64,000 nucleotides of DNA from Palsa-504 sp963795795 (GCA_963795795.1 CAWCJS010000003.1:248001-312000), one strand, 5' to 3'; shown: positions 44,360 through 54,461, counted from the stretch's first letter. Notes: generated from the letters alone by a model not told the origin. Program-made: numbers and translations.

Positions 44360-45604
44360 GTGAGTACTCTGCTGGCCCGGCGCTCCGTTTCCGCCGACTC
44401 CGGCGCAGCCCAGGCGCTGTTCCGCGAGGCCCACCGACGGCGCCGTCGACGTCGGCGAGCGGGGACCACCGCGGTCGTGCTGACCGCCGCGGCGGCGGTC
44501 CTTTTCGCCGTGACGGGGACCCGGGGGCCGTCCGGCCACCCGAACGGCCAGCCCGGGCCGGGCGGGCCTGCTTCGGCCGGAGCCGCCCCGGCCACCCCCT
44601 CGCCGGTGACCGCGGTCTGGTACGACGGCATCCACCTGCGCATCGGTTCGATCCAGCCCGGTGGCGGCGTAACCCAGCGGGTCGCAGCCGAGGTCAACGC
44701 CGACACGTTGCCCCTGGTGGCGGCGGGAGGGCGCGTCTACTGGGTCGATCAGGCGGGCACCTTTGTGCCCGCGCTGGGCCACTGGTCCGAGGTGGTCCAG
44801 TATCTGGACGTCAGCACCGGCCGGGTCGGGACCGCGGGACCCGGGCAGACCGTTTTCCTGTCGGCCGACGGCCGGGAACTGTTCATGTCGCAGACCGCGA
44901 TCAGCCTGACGGAGACACCGGTGACGCCCGGCGGTGCCGCCCGGCTGCTGACCCTCCCGGACGGCTGGTACCTGCCGGGTGGTGACGGCCTGGCCGACCT
45001 GGTCACCGGCGTGGGTCTCGCTACAACGAACGGCATCGTGGTCCAGTCGCGTGACGGCTGGGACCCTGGCGGTTCGGTCCTCGCCCTCTGGAACCCTGAC
45101 AGCGGGCGGGTGGTCGTCATCGGCCGGGCCCTGGCGGTCATCGACGCGTACACCCCGCCCGGTGCCCGCTACAGCCTCCTGGCCTGGATCCCGGCGCCCT
45201 GCCGGCTGCCCGGCAACTGCCCGGTCACCATCACCAACACCGCGACGCTGTCGACCAGGACGGTGCGCAGCCCGCTGCCGGGCGGTTTCGCCATGGGCGG
45301 TGCCTTCTCGCCGACCGGCACCCGCCTGGCGGTCTTCCTGAACGCCGGTACCGGGCAGGCGGCCCGGCTGGCGCTGGTCGACCCGGTCACGGGAGCCATC
45401 AGGGTGGCCCCGGCCCCCGCGCTCGAGCTCGGCATGGACATCGCCTGGGCGCGCTGGCTGCCGGATGGGGCGCGGCTCATCGTCGGCGCCGGATCCGCCT
45501 ACCTGGTCGACGCCGCGACTGGGTCCGCCGAGCCGCTCGCCACCGGGCGTGACAACGCCGCCGGCCCCAACTACACGACCGCCATCGTCCCGTCCCGCGG
45601 CTGA
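44360..45604 (+). CDS. Membrane-anchored propeller-like protein
   Basis: 414 residues from GTG 44360. A cytoplasmic basic stretch (EAHRRRRRRRRAG) precedes one transmembrane helix TTAVVLTAAAAVLFAVTG (about 34-51). After a Gly/Pro linker comes an extracellular domain of repeated short strands, e.g. AGGRVYWVDQAGTFVPAL, LSADGRELFMSQTA and SPTGTRLAVFLNAGTGQAA, similar to TolB/WD40-like propellers. One Cys pair (APCRLPGNCPV). Single-pass type II topology is likely. Function unknown. Confidence 0.75.
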   Translation: MSTLLARRSVSADSGAAQALFREAHRRRRRRRRAGTTAVVLTAAAAVLFAVTGTRGPSGHPNGQPGPGGPASAGAAPATPSPVTAVWYDGIHLRIGSIQPGGGVTQRVAAEVNADTLPLVAAGGRVYWVDQAGTFVPALGHWSEVVQYLDVSTGRVGTAGPGQTVFLSADGRELFMSQTAISLTETPVTPGGAARLLTLPDGWYLPGGDGLADLVTGVGLATTNGIVVQSRDGWDPGGSVLALWNPDSGRVVVIGRALAVIDAYTPPGARYSLLAWIPAPCRLPGNCPVTITNTATLSTRTVRSPLPGGFAMGGAFSPTGTRLAVFLNAGTGQAARLALVDPVTGAIRVAPAPALELGMDIAWARWLPDGARLIVGAGSAYLVDAATGSAEPLATGRDNAAGPNYTTAIVPSRG

Positions 45605-45614
45605 TCCGGGCCGG

Positions 45615-46490
45615 TTACCAGCGCCCGTTGGCGCGCAGGACGCGGAGGGCGTCGACGGTCAGGAAGCCGCGCCAGTCCCGCTCGGCGCCGGGCGACCAGG
45701 CCGGCCAATTGAACGTCCACCCGCCGTCCTCGCGCTGGGCGTGCGCCAGGTGGTCCAGGTGCGCCTTGATCGTCGCGTCGTCGAACAGGCTCCGGGCCAG
45801 CGAGTCGGGTTCGGGCGCGAAGTCGAGCGGGGAGTGCGTCTCACCGGCCGCCTCGGGATCGAGGGCGACCAGGTTCCGCTCGAGGATCAGCGGGCCGATC
45901 CGGCCGAACGCCGCTTCGGCCCGGTCGCGGTCCGGCACGTACTGGAGGAACCTGAGCACGCCGAACATGTCGTAGGCGCCCGGCTCCGCCAGCGTGGCGA
46001 GCCTGGTCCACATCACCTCGGTCGCCCGGTCGAGCCACGGGTGGCCGACGCCGCGCTTGTACAGCGTGCCCGAGATCAGGCCGGTCGGGGTGAGCGAAGC
46101 GGGGTGACCGGTCTCCGGCACCCACCAGGGCGCGTGCGGCCAGTCGCCCAGGGCCTGCGGGCCCGCCTCGACGAAGGCCGCGCCGCCCTCGGCGGGCGCG
46201 ACCGAAGCCAGCCAGTCGCACGCCCCGCGGACCAGGGCGTCGTCCCACGCGTCCGCCTCGTCCATGAGGCGAAAGGCCATCTCTACGGCGGGGGGCTGGC
46301 TGCCGGGGGCCCGGCAATCCGGTTCCAGCGCGTGGCCGAACCCGCCGTCGTCGTTCCGGTACGCGGCCACCGCGTCCCGCACCGGCCCGGCGGGACCTCC
46401 GCCGAACAGCCGGCCGAACCTGCGCCGGTCCACTACCCGCGCGTGCGCGGCGATGAAGGTGGCGGCGGCATCGAAGTCAGGAGCGTTCAT
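45615..46490 (-). CDS. Alpha-toroid (terpene-cyclase/prenyltransferase-like) hypothetical protein
   Basis: 291 residues. Repeated helical motifs with QW-like signatures: AVAAYRNDDGGFGHALEPDC, WLASVAPAEGGAAFVE and LAHAQREDGGWTFNWPAW. The DGGF and DGGW repeats are those of alpha/alpha-toroid folds. No catalytic DxDD motif is seen, so an enzyme role is unproven. It diverges from the AraC gene with 70 bases between starts and may be its target. Confidence 0.82.
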   Translation of the reverse strand: MNAPDFDAAATFIAAHARVVDRRRFGRLFGGGPAGPVRDAVAAYRNDDGGFGHALEPDCRAPGSQPPAVEMAFRLMDEADAWDDALVRGACDWLASVAPAEGGAAFVEAGPQALGDWPHAPWWVPETGHPASLTPTGLISGTLYKRGVGHPWLDRATEVMWTRLATLAEPGAYDMFGVLRFLQYVPDRDRAEAAFGRIGPLILERNLVALDPEAAGETHSPLDFAPEPDSLARSLFDDATIKAHLDHLAHAQREDGGWTFNWPAWSPGAERDWRGFLTVDALRVLRANGRW

Positions 46491-46560
46491 GGGTCTATCG
46501 CACCACGGCCGGGCCCCGCCGTATTGAACGAAACGGCCATCGGCGTGGCAAGCTGGCTAG

Positions 46561-47349
46561 ATGGGATCCCAGGCGCACACCATGGCCGGCCCGGCCGTGC
46601 GCGACCTGCCGCCCGGGTACACCGAATGGCCGGCTCCCGCCGGGTTGCGGCACGCCATCGCGTGCCTGTGGGCGCAGGTCACCCCGGGCGGCAGCACCCG
46701 GCGGGGCCTGGTGCTCCCCGATGCGTGCGCCGACCTGATCTGGGAACCGGGCCGGGGCGCGTACGTGGCCGGGCCGGACACGGGTCCGGCGCCGACCGAG
46801 ATGTCGGCGGGCACGATCATTATCGGCGTCCGGTTCCGGCCGGTCGCCGGCGGCCCGGCGCTGGGCCTGCCGCTGAGCGAGCTGCGCGACCAGCGCGTCG
46901 ACCTGTCGGAACTGCGGCTCGGCGAGGCCAGGCGGCTGCCGGGCACGCTCGACCCCGACACCGCCGCCATCCGCGCGCTCGACGTGGCGGCCGGGCTCGT
47001 CGCCGACGGCGCACCGGACCCGGCCCTGGCCTGGGCCGCTGAGCTACTGGAGGACCCGCAGGCCCGCACGGAGGAGGTGGCCGAGCAGATCGGGCTCAGC
47101 GAGCGGCAGCTGCGCCGCCGCTGCCACGACGCGGTCGGCTACGGCCCCAAGACCCTGCAGCGGGTGCTCCGCTTCCGCCGGTTCGTCGCGCAGATTGACG
47201 CGGCCGCCGGGCTCCCGCGCGGTCCGGCCCGCGATCTGGCCACGATCGCGGCGCGGGCCGGCTACGCCGACCAGGCGCACCTGACCAGGGAGTGCCGCGC
47301 GCTCGCGGGCCTGACGCCCGCGGCCCTGGCCAGGCAGCGGGCGTCTTAG
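46561..47349 (+). CDS. AraC-family transcriptional regulator
   Basis: 262 residues. An N-terminal DUF6597-like sensor domain carries RHAIACLWAQVTPGG and LVLPDACADLIWEPGR. The C-terminal AraC HTH pair is EEVAEQIGLSERQLRRRCHD and LATIAARAGYADQAHLTREC. An alternative ATG is at 46582. It is convergent with the class-A-type hydrolase (stops two bases apart) and divergent from the toroid protein. Confidence 0.9.
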   Translation: MGSQAHTMAGPAVRDLPPGYTEWPAPAGLRHAIACLWAQVTPGGSTRRGLVLPDACADLIWEPGRGAYVAGPDTGPAPTEMSAGTIIIGVRFRPVAGGPALGLPLSELRDQRVDLSELRLGEARRLPGTLDPDTAAIRALDVAAGLVADGAPDPALAWAAELLEDPQARTEEVAEQIGLSERQLRRRCHDAVGYGPKTLQRVLRFRRFVAQIDAAAGLPRGPARDLATIAARAGYADQAHLTRECRALAGLTPAALARQRAS

Positions 47350-47350
47350 G

Positions 47351-48309
47351 TCAGCTCATGCCCCGCCAGACGAGGGCTCCCAGCGTGTCGATCGTGCTGA
47401 CGCCGTACTGTTCCGTCGGGTTGCCGGTGCTCAGCACGGCCATCAGGTAGTCCCGGCCGCCGCCCGAGATCCACCCGACGCTGTTGATCTGCCAGTTCGT
47501 GTTCGAGCTGTCGAGCGGGAGCCAGCCGTTCTTCAGCGCCACCGTGATCCCGGCCGGGACGCCGCCGGAAACCCCCCACCGCTGAGACGGCGTCACGTTC
47601 TCCATCAGCGAGAGCGCATAGCTGCGATCGGCCGGGGTGAGCAGGGGGCCCGGCTCGACGAGTTCCCGTAGCAGTGCGATCTGGTCGGCGGGAACCGTTG
47701 TGGTCAGCCCCCACCCCGGCCACGCGAACCCCGGGCAGACTACGCAGGACGATGGCGAGGTCTGGGTCAGGCCGGCCGAGGCGTTGAACGCGCGGATCTT
47801 GTCCGGCCCCCCGACCTCGTACCACAGGCTCGTCGCGGCGTCGTTGTCGCTGTCCTCGATCATCTGCTCGGCCAGCGCCCGGTCGCTGGCCGCCAGCCCG
47901 GCGCTGCCGCCGCCCCGCCGAGCCAGCAGCGTCTCCAGGACGTCGAGCTTGACCACGCTCGCCTCCGCCTGCGGTGGCCCGCTGCCCACACTCCACGTCT
48001 GGCCGGTGCGCAGGTCGTAGACGGCGGCCAGGGCGGTACCGGTCCGCGCCGCAAGATACGCGGCCGCCGCGGTCCCGAACGGATCGGCGTGCGCCGGGGG
48101 CCGGGCGGAGGCGGCTGGCGTGGGGGCCGTCGTATGGGTCGGGGGAGCGGCGGGGGCCGACGAGGCCGGGTGAGGGTTGTTGTCGATGGCCAGGCCGACG
48201 ATGACGCCCGCCGTGACGAGGATGGTAACGCTGAGCGCCGCGAGCCTGCCCGTAGAGCGCGCGACTGGAACGCGGTCGGAATGCCTACCCCTGGTGCCGA
48301 TAACTCCAT
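47351..48309 (-). pseudogene. Class A beta-lactamase-type serine hydrolase, N-terminal frameshift
   Basis: Secreted or membrane-anchored serine hydrolase. ASVVKLDVLETLL gives SxxK as SVVK, MIEDSDNDAATSLW gives the SDN loop, and VALKNGWLPL gives KNG in place of KTG/KSG. Upstream in this frame lie a transmembrane-like ALSVTILVTAGVIVGLAI and a Pro/Ala-rich linker, but no start codon. The ATG at 48309 (23 bases after the STAND gene) is in another frame, so a one-base indel probably lies at 48245-48300. By motif it could be a beta-lactamase or a carboxypeptidase-like enzyme. It is the last gene of the STAND block. Confidence 0.72.
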
Positions 48310-48332
48310 CCTGACACGATCCGGTCGAAGCG

Positions 48333-51300
48333 CTAACTCGCCGCGCACACCTGCTGGAACGGCTGGGTCCCCGCGTAGTTCGCCCACTGCTGGCGGGTGA
48401 GCGAGCCGCCCGCGATGCCGCAGGCGGCCCGCGCCGGGTCGGCGGGGAACGCCACGTCCCAGAGCCGCGCGAACCCGTCGGCGCCCGCGGTGGCCAGCAT
48501 GCCGCCGTCCGGGCTGAACGCGACCGCGTAGACCGGCTGGGTGTCGGCGGCGAGGGGTGCGCCGATCTCCTGCTGGGTGGCCACGTCCCAGAGCCGGACA
48601 GTCCCGTCGCCGCCCGCGGTGGCCAGCGTGCTGCCGTCCGGGCTGAACGCGACCGCGTAGACCGGCTGGGTGTCGGCGGCGAGGGGTGCGCCGATCTCCT
48701 GCTGGGTGGCCACGTCCCAGAGCCGGACGGTGCCGTCGGCGCCGGCGGTGGCCAGCGTGCGCCCGTCCTTGCTGAACCCGAGCACGGTCGTCGCAGAGCC
48801 GGCGGCCATGGGCCGGCCGACCGGCTGGCGGGTGGCCATGCTCCACAGCCGGACCTGGCCGCCGGCGCCGACCACCAGGGTCTTGGAGTCGGGGCTGAAC
48901 GCGACCGTCCCGGTGAACGCGCCCGCCCGGCCGACGTTCATGGGGGGGCCGACCTGCTGCTGGCTGCGCACGTTCCACACCCGGGCCGTCCCGTCCGCGC
49001 CGACGGTGGCGAGCAGGGTGCCGTCCGGGCTGAACGCCATCGACCCATACGAGCCGTTGCCGCCGGAAGCGGGCAATCCCGTCCCGACCTGATGGCCGGT
49101 CGACGCCCGGTAGAACCGGACGCCGTCAGCGGCGACCGCCACGGTCGCGCCGTTCGGGCTGAGGGCCAGCGCCGTCACGAGGTCCTGGCTGCGCGGGGCC
49201 ACGCCGAGCGCACGCCGTGCGGCCATGTCCCACAGCCGGACCGTCCCGCGGCTGCCGACGGTGGCCAGGACGCCGCCGTTGGCGCTGAGCACGGCGGACG
49301 CCCGTCCGTTCGCGGCCGTGGCCAGGTCCTGGCTGTCCATGATCAGCGGGGCCGATGACTGGTAGAAGGTGGTCGGACTCCACAGCCTGATGGCGCCGTT
49401 GCTCGCGCCGGTCGCCATCGTGCCGGCCGTAGGGCCGAACGCCAGCGCGCTCACGCTGGCCGAACCAGGCCCGGTCAAAGCCGCGCCGGTCTGGGTCTGC
49501 GTGGTGATGTCCCACAGTTCGGTCGAGCCGTCGCCCTCCGCGGTCGCGAGGGTCGTCCCGCCGTCGCCGAAGGTCAGCGCGCTGACTGGGGATCCGGTCG
49601 TCATCGTCACGCCGACCTGGCCGCCGGTGGCGACCTGCCACAGCCGTGCGGTCCCGTCCTGGCTGCCGGTGGCCAGGACGGTGCCGTCGAGGCTGAACGC
49701 GAGCGCGTTGACCTGCGCTGAGCCGGCCCCCGTTAGCGCGGGCCCGGTCACCTGCTGGGTGGCCGCGTTCCAGAGCTGGACGTTTCCGTCGGTGTTGGCG
49801 CTGGCCAGTACGGTGCCGTCGGGGTTGAACGCCACGGCGTCCACGGGGTTGGCGTCCGAGCTCATCGGCGTGCCGATCTCCTGCCGGGTGGCCGCGTCAA
49901 ACAGCCGGATGACCCCGTCCCGGCCGCCCGTGGCGATCGTCTTGCCGCCCCCGCTGAACGCGACCGAACCCCCGCCGGGCGCTCCGGGGAGCGCCCGGAC
50001 CGCCACCCGCGCCCCGTTGGCCAGGTCCCACGAGCCGGCGGAGTCCGAGTTGGCTACCTCCAACGTGGTGCCGTCCGCGGTGAAGGCCAGGGCCAGCGGT
50101 GCCGGCCCCCAGCGGGCGGTGCTGATCAAGCGGTGCGAGGCCACATTCCACAGCCGGAGGGTGCCGTCCTGGTACCCGGCGGCCAGGGTGGCGCCACCCG
50201 CGCTGTACGCCAGCGCGGTGACCACGCCGGACTGCGCGGTCAGGACCCCGCGGACCGGCTGGACGAGCGATTCGATCAGGCTGTACCGGGCCTGGGCGGT
50301 CGGCGCGATCCGCCAGGCGGCCGCGGCCAGCAGCGCCGCCGTCACCGGGTCGGCCGCGTCGAGCGCGGTGCTCTGCGCCGCCAGGCGTTCCGAGGTAGCC
50401 GCGGCGTTCTGCTGCCCGGCGGTCGTCCGGGCGCTCTGGCCCGCGAGCACGGCCACCACGAGAGCGGCGACGAGCGCGAGCGCCACCACCCCTGCCAGGG
50501 CCCGGCGCCGCCACCGGCTGCGGGCCATGGCCCAGTCGCTGACCCGGAGAAACTCGGCCTCGCCGGGGGACAGCGCAGGGAAGCGGCCGGGGTCGGCTTC
50601 CCACACGCGCTTGGCCTGCCCGGTCGCGGCGAGCTGGACGCCCCGGTACAGCAGGTCGGGATCCTTCCCGGCGCCGTTCCACCGGACGGCGTCCTGGGCG
50701 AGCTGGCCATACAGGATCACGCTGGTCTGATCTTCGGCCAGCCAGCCCCGCAGTCGGGGCCACGCCTGCAGGACGACGTCGTGCGCGATCTCGGCCCGGT
50801 CGCCGTCCAGCACGACCAGGCGGCCGCCGGCGAACGCCTCGAGCACCGCGTCCACCTCGGGCCGCTCGCGGGCGGGAAAGCCGGAGCGCAGAGCGGTCCT
50901 GGTCACCGCCTGGCGGGCGATCCGGAGGTCGGCGTCCGGGGCCGTCATGGCCCGGAACACACCCCGGGCGACCGCTTGCTGGGCCTGCGTCAGCTGGTCG
51001 TAGGTGGCCTCCGCGCTGACCTCGATGGCCTGGGCCACACCGGCTCGCCGGTCCTCGCCCTCGTAGCCTCGCCTGGTCAGCTGGCCGTCTTCGCGCTTCT
51101 GCCAGGTCAGCACCATGGCCTCAGACAGCAGCGGCAGCAACCCGATTGCCCCGGCGTTCTGCTCTTGGCCTGCCGAGTACAGGTCGGCCAGGATGACGTC
51201 GGCCAGGCCGCGCTCGAGGCGCAGCCCGCTCGCCTCGGCCGGCCCGGCGATCACCCGGCGCAGGGCGGCGTCCGGCATGGGGCCGACGACGAGCTGACTG

Positions 51301-52676
51301 TGCTGCATGATCCGGGCGAGCTGGGGATATCCGGCGCACCGGTCCCAGTAGTCGCCGCGCACCGCGAGGACGACCAGGGCCGGGGATTCACCCCGCGGGC
51401 CGGTGGGGCTCGTCGCCGCCGCGCATACCGCGTCGATGAACGCGGTCCGCTCCAGCTGACCCGCCTCGCTCGCGTCCGCGAAGATCTGCTCGAACTGGTC
51501 GATGATCAGGACGAGTCGGCCCGCCTCGCCCGGTACCGCCTGATCGTGACCGCCGTCGTCCCTCGCACGCCCGGCCACGGCCTGCGTGATCTCGCTGATC
51601 AGCAGGTCGGCGTTGCCGGGCGTCTCGGCCAGGCCCGGCCGGATCGACGCGGGATCGCGTCCGTCCAGCTCCGCCAGCCGGGCGGCCAGCTCGGTGAGCG
51701 GGCGGGTAGTCGGGGTCATGTTGACCACGGGCCAGGACGACGATCCGGAGATCTGAACGCCCCTGGCTAGTGCCGGTACCAGGCCGGCCTGCAGGAGCGA
51801 GGTCTTCCCGGCCCCCGAGGCGCCGGTCACCATGACCATCCCGCTCTCGGCCAGTAGGCCCGCGAGCTCCGCGGTCAGACGTTCCCGGCCGTAGAACACC
51901 GCTTCGTGCGCTCGGTCGTACGGGAGCAGCCCGCGGTACGGACACCCGCCGGCCCAGGGCGCGGCCTGGTGGCCGTCGACCCCCGGCAGCCAACCCGTGG
52001 TGCGGCGCTCGATGGCCGCCAGTTCCTCGCGGATCAACCGCACGTCGGCCGACTGCCGTCCGACCTGCTCGCTGCTGGTCCGCAGCTCGGTCCCCTGCCC
52101 GGACAGGCCGTCCTGGACCTCTCCGGCCGCGCGGGCCAGGTCGCCCAGCAGGAAGGCCAGTTCGCCGAATTCGGCGCTCACCGACTCGATCGCGGCGAGC
52201 ACCTCACGCTGCAGTTCCTCGCTGCCCGACTCGATCGCGGCGCGGAAGACGGTGCCGCCCGCGTCGATCTCCCGGAGCACCATCGCGATGTCGGAGCGCA
52301 CCTGCGCCGCCCCGTTGGCCTGGCCGTCGGCCGAGGCCAGGATCTCCCGCAGGCTCAGGTTGATTTCCCGCTGGATGTCGTAGCGCGACGGCTCAGCCGA
52401 GGAGTGGGCCGACCGGGCGTGCTCCAGCGCGCCGCGGAGCACGTCACCGAGGGCGGCGGCGTCCACCGAGGACAAGACCGCGATCCGGGCCACAGCGGAG
52501 GCGCTGGCCAGGTCGCCGGAGGTGGCCAGGGCCGACCCGAAGGCCGCCGCGCACAGCAGCGGGGGCACGGCCGGGGCCTGGATGCCGCGCAGTTCGTGGC
52601 GGCCGTTCCGCGAGGTTCGCAGCAGCCACTCGCGGATCCCGGCCTGGAGCCGCTCGACCTCCTCGAAGTCGCCCAT
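48333..52676 (-). CDS. STAND NTPase with WD40 repeats (nSTAND1-WD40)
   Basis: 1447-residue multidomain signalling protein. Residues 1-250 are helical, with a coiled-coil-like stretch (about 140-240). The NTPase starts at CPYRGLLPYDRAHEAVFYGR, with Walker A VTGASGAGKTSLLQ and Walker B RLVLIIDQFEQIF. A transmembrane helix (ALAGVVALALVAALVVAVLA, about 725) separates it from about fourteen WD40 repeats such as GTVRLWDVATQQEIGAPLAA, predicted outside the membrane. The last two blades are nearly identical at DNA level. STAND ATPases act as ligand-triggered switches; target unknown. It lies between a membrane protein and a serine hydrolase. Confidence 0.9.
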   Translation of the reverse strand: MGDFEEVERLQAGIREWLLRTSRNGRHELRGIQAPAVPPLLCAAAFGSALATSGDLASASAVARIAVLSSVDAAALGDVLRGALEHARSAHSSAEPSRYDIQREINLSLREILASADGQANGAAQVRSDIAMVLREIDAGGTVFRAAIESGSEELQREVLAAIESVSAEFGELAFLLGDLARAAGEVQDGLSGQGTELRTSSEQVGRQSADVRLIREELAAIERRTTGWLPGVDGHQAAPWAGGCPYRGLLPYDRAHEAVFYGRERLTAELAGLLAESGMVMVTGASGAGKTSLLQAGLVPALARGVQISGSSSWPVVNMTPTTRPLTELAARLAELDGRDPASIRPGLAETPGNADLLISEITQAVAGRARDDGGHDQAVPGEAGRLVLIIDQFEQIFADASEAGQLERTAFIDAVCAAATSPTGPRGESPALVVLAVRGDYWDRCAGYPQLARIMQHSQLVVGPMPDAALRRVIAGPAEASGLRLERGLADVILADLYSAGQEQNAGAIGLLPLLSEAMVLTWQKREDGQLTRRGYEGEDRRAGVAQAIEVSAEATYDQLTQAQQAVARGVFRAMTAPDADLRIARQAVTRTALRSGFPARERPEVDAVLEAFAGGRLVVLDGDRAEIAHDVVLQAWPRLRGWLAEDQTSVILYGQLAQDAVRWNGAGKDPDLLYRGVQLAATGQAKRVWEADPGRFPALSPGEAEFLRVSDWAMARSRWRRRALAGVVALALVAALVVAVLAGQSARTTAGQQNAAATSERLAAQSTALDAADPVTAALLAAAAWRIAPTAQARYSLIESLVQPVRGVLTAQSGVVTALAYSAGGATLAAGYQDGTLRLWNVASHRLISTARWGPAPLALAFTADGTTLEVANSDSAGSWDLANGARVAVRALPGAPGGGSVAFSGGGKTIATGGRDGVIRLFDAATRQEIGTPMSSDANPVDAVAFNPDGTVLASANTDGNVQLWNAATQQVTGPALTGAGSAQVNALAFSLDGTVLATGSQDGTARLWQVATGGQVGVTMTTGSPVSALTFGDGGTTLATAEGDGSTELWDITTQTQTGAALTGPGSASVSALAFGPTAGTMATGASNGAIRLWSPTTFYQSSAPLIMDSQDLATAANGRASAVLSANGGVLATVGSRGTVRLWDMAARRALGVAPRSQDLVTALALSPNGATVAVAADGVRFYRASTGHQVGTGLPASGGNGSYGSMAFSPDGTLLATVGADGTARVWNVRSQQQVGPPMNVGRAGAFTGTVAFSPDSKTLVVGAGGQVRLWSMATRQPVGRPMAAGSATTVLGFSKDGRTLATAGADGTVRLWDVATQQEIGAPLAADTQPVYAVAFSPDGSTLATAGGDGTVRLWDVATQQEIGAPLAADTQPVYAVAFSPDGGMLATAGADGFARLWDVAFPADPARAACGIAGGSLTRQQWANYAGTQPFQQVCAAS
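48504..48729. repeat. Near-identical 129-bp duplication of one WD40 blade
   Basis: The stretch starting GCCGTCCGGGCTGAACGCG recurs exactly 129 bases later (48504 and 48633), equal to 43 codons or one WD40 blade. The first roughly 97 bases of each copy are identical; the ends differ. The other blades have diverged, so this duplication is recent or kept uniform by recombination. Confidence 0.85.
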
Positions 52677-52813
52677 CCATCCACCCCCACGCGCACATAT
52701 CGCCCCAAAGACGGCGGCAGCCTAGCCGGCCGCGTGACGGCCCAACGCGATCTTTGGCGTAGTGTGACCGGCTGCGCCCCGATCCGCCCCGCATGTCCCG
52801 GGCCGGGCGCGGA

Positions 52814-53414
52814 TCACGCCGGGTCTTCGCCGCGGACGGCGGCCTGGGTTTGCGGATCGAGCGCCTGGAGCAGCGGCGTCGAGGCCGCGCGGAGCCGTTG
52901 CACTGCGGCCTCGAGCCGGGCTGTCGGGCAGCGCCGCCCGGCCGTGCGCCCCGCCCGTCACCCCCAGCACGCGGGCCATCTCGCCGGCCAGCGCCTGGGC
53001 CTGCTCGAGGAAGTCCCGGGACACCTTCGCGTCGATCAGGACCGGCGCCCCAACCATGAGCATCAGCATGTACGTGCGGAACTCGTCGGAGGCCGCATCG
53101 CGGTCACCGGGGCCCAATCCCTGCGCCACCGCTTGCGATACCTCGCGCGTTGTACGTTCGGCCTGGGCCACGATGATGGCCACCTGCGCACCTACCGCGC
53201 GGGCCCGGTCGTTGAACTGCCTGGCCCTGACCACCTGGTCGACGACCAGGACGGTGATCAGCAGCACGAGCAGGCCCGCCACCGTGTCGGTGGTCAGCGC
53301 GTGCGCGTCCCACCAGCGCCGCATCCCGGCGTCGGCCAGGTCGCCGATGACCAGCGCCCAGGCGACGAGCGTCACGACGACCGCGGCGGACCCGCCTTGC
53401 CAGCGTGAGAGCAT
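52814..53414 (-). pseudogene. Two-helix membrane protein with coiled coil, frameshifted near its end
   Basis: Starts MLSRWQGGSAAVVVTLVAWA with a second helix TDTVAGLLVLLITVLVVDQV, then a cytoplasmic helical region (RTTREVSQAVAQGLG). After about 52930 the initial frame turns Arg/Gly/Pro-rich and continues to 52722. Another frame gives a sensible amphipathic end: RLEAAVQRLRAASTPLLQAL, then QTQAAVRGEDPA and a stop at 52814. I therefore place the natural end at 52814, with one indel. It is the first gene of the STAND block, 138 bases upstream of it, and may be its membrane partner. Confidence 0.65.
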
Positions 53415-53431
53415 TCCACGACGATAGTGGC

Positions 53432-54451
53432 GTGGCTGCTGCGGAGTTCACGAACGCCCACCCGGCTCTTGCGGAATTCTGGCATCCGGTGGCGCTGTCC
53501 GCCGACGTCGGCCCGGAGCCCGTCGCCGTCCGCATCGCCGGCCAGGGCTGGGTGGTGGCGCGCCTCGACGGACAGGTGACCGCCTTCGCCGACGCGTGCC
53601 CGCACCGGCGGGCGAGGCTGTCGGCGGGACAGGTCATCGACGGCGGCACCCTCCAGTGCACCTACCACGGGTGGCGGTTTGACGTCGACGGCCGGTGCGT
53701 GCACATTCCCGCGCTCGAGGACGACGCGTCGATCCCGGACCGCGCCACGCTGCTGCGGCCGGCCGAGGTCACCGAGGCTGGCGGCCTGGTGTGGCTCACC
53801 CCGAAGTCGCCGCGCGCTCCGCGCCCGGACCTGGACCCGGGGCTACCGCAGGACGGTGACGGGATCGCGACCGTATTCCTCCCGGTCGTCCAGGTGGAAG
53901 CCAACGCTGCGATCCTGGTCGACAACTTCCTCGACGAGGCGCACTTCCCGTTCGTCCACGCGGCCACCATCGGGGGCGCCGGCCCCGAACCCATTCCCAG
54001 GGCCGAGATCGAACGCCGGGGCCTGTCGTTCACCGCGATCCGCGAGCACACGTTCACCAACCTCCTCGACCCGGCGGTACAGGACGGCTCCCGGCCGGCG
54101 GTCCAGCGCCGGCGGATGACCTACGGGTACCAGGCTCCGCTGACCGCCACGCTGCTCCTGGAGTTCCTCGACGCGGGCGGGTGGCAGTTCCTCACCTTCA
54201 CCGCGCAGCCCGAAGACGCGCGCACCTGCCGGCTGTTCATGACCGTGACCGGCCCGGGCCTGACCGACCCGGACGAGGCGGAGAGCATCGCGAAGTACGA
54301 GATGTCGATCGTCGAGGAGGACCTGGACCTGCAGCGGCGGGCCCTATCGGGCCTGGAGTTCCCGCTCGACCCCGCCGCCGAACTGCACACCCGCGCCGAC
54401 CGGATCTCCGTGGAGTTCCGCCGCGTACTCGCCGCCGCCGTCAACGGCTAA
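53432..54451 (+). CDS. Rieske non-heme iron oxygenase, alpha subunit type
   Basis: 339 residues. The Rieske 2Fe-2S ligands are CPHRRARLSAG and CTYHGWRFDVDG (about 60-85). The mononuclear iron site is DNFLDEAHFPFVH (about 165-177). The layout resembles VanA/phenoxybenzoate-type dioxygenases. I took the GTG at 53432; the ATG-like start at 53405 would overlap the divergent gene's 5' end. No ferredoxin reductase is adjacent, so electron partners are elsewhere. Substrate unknown. Confidence 0.9.
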   Translation: MAAAEFTNAHPALAEFWHPVALSADVGPEPVAVRIAGQGWVVARLDGQVTAFADACPHRRARLSAGQVIDGGTLQCTYHGWRFDVDGRCVHIPALEDDASIPDRATLLRPAEVTEAGGLVWLTPKSPRAPRPDLDPGLPQDGDGIATVFLPVVQVEANAAILVDNFLDEAHFPFVHAATIGGAGPEPIPRAEIERRGLSFTAIREHTFTNLLDPAVQDGSRPAVQRRRMTYGYQAPLTATLLLEFLDAGGWQFLTFTAQPEDARTCRLFMTVTGPGLTDPDEAESIAKYEMSIVEEDLDLQRRALSGLEFPLDPAAELHTRADRISVEFRRVLAAAVNG

Positions 54452-54461
54452 CCTCGGTATC

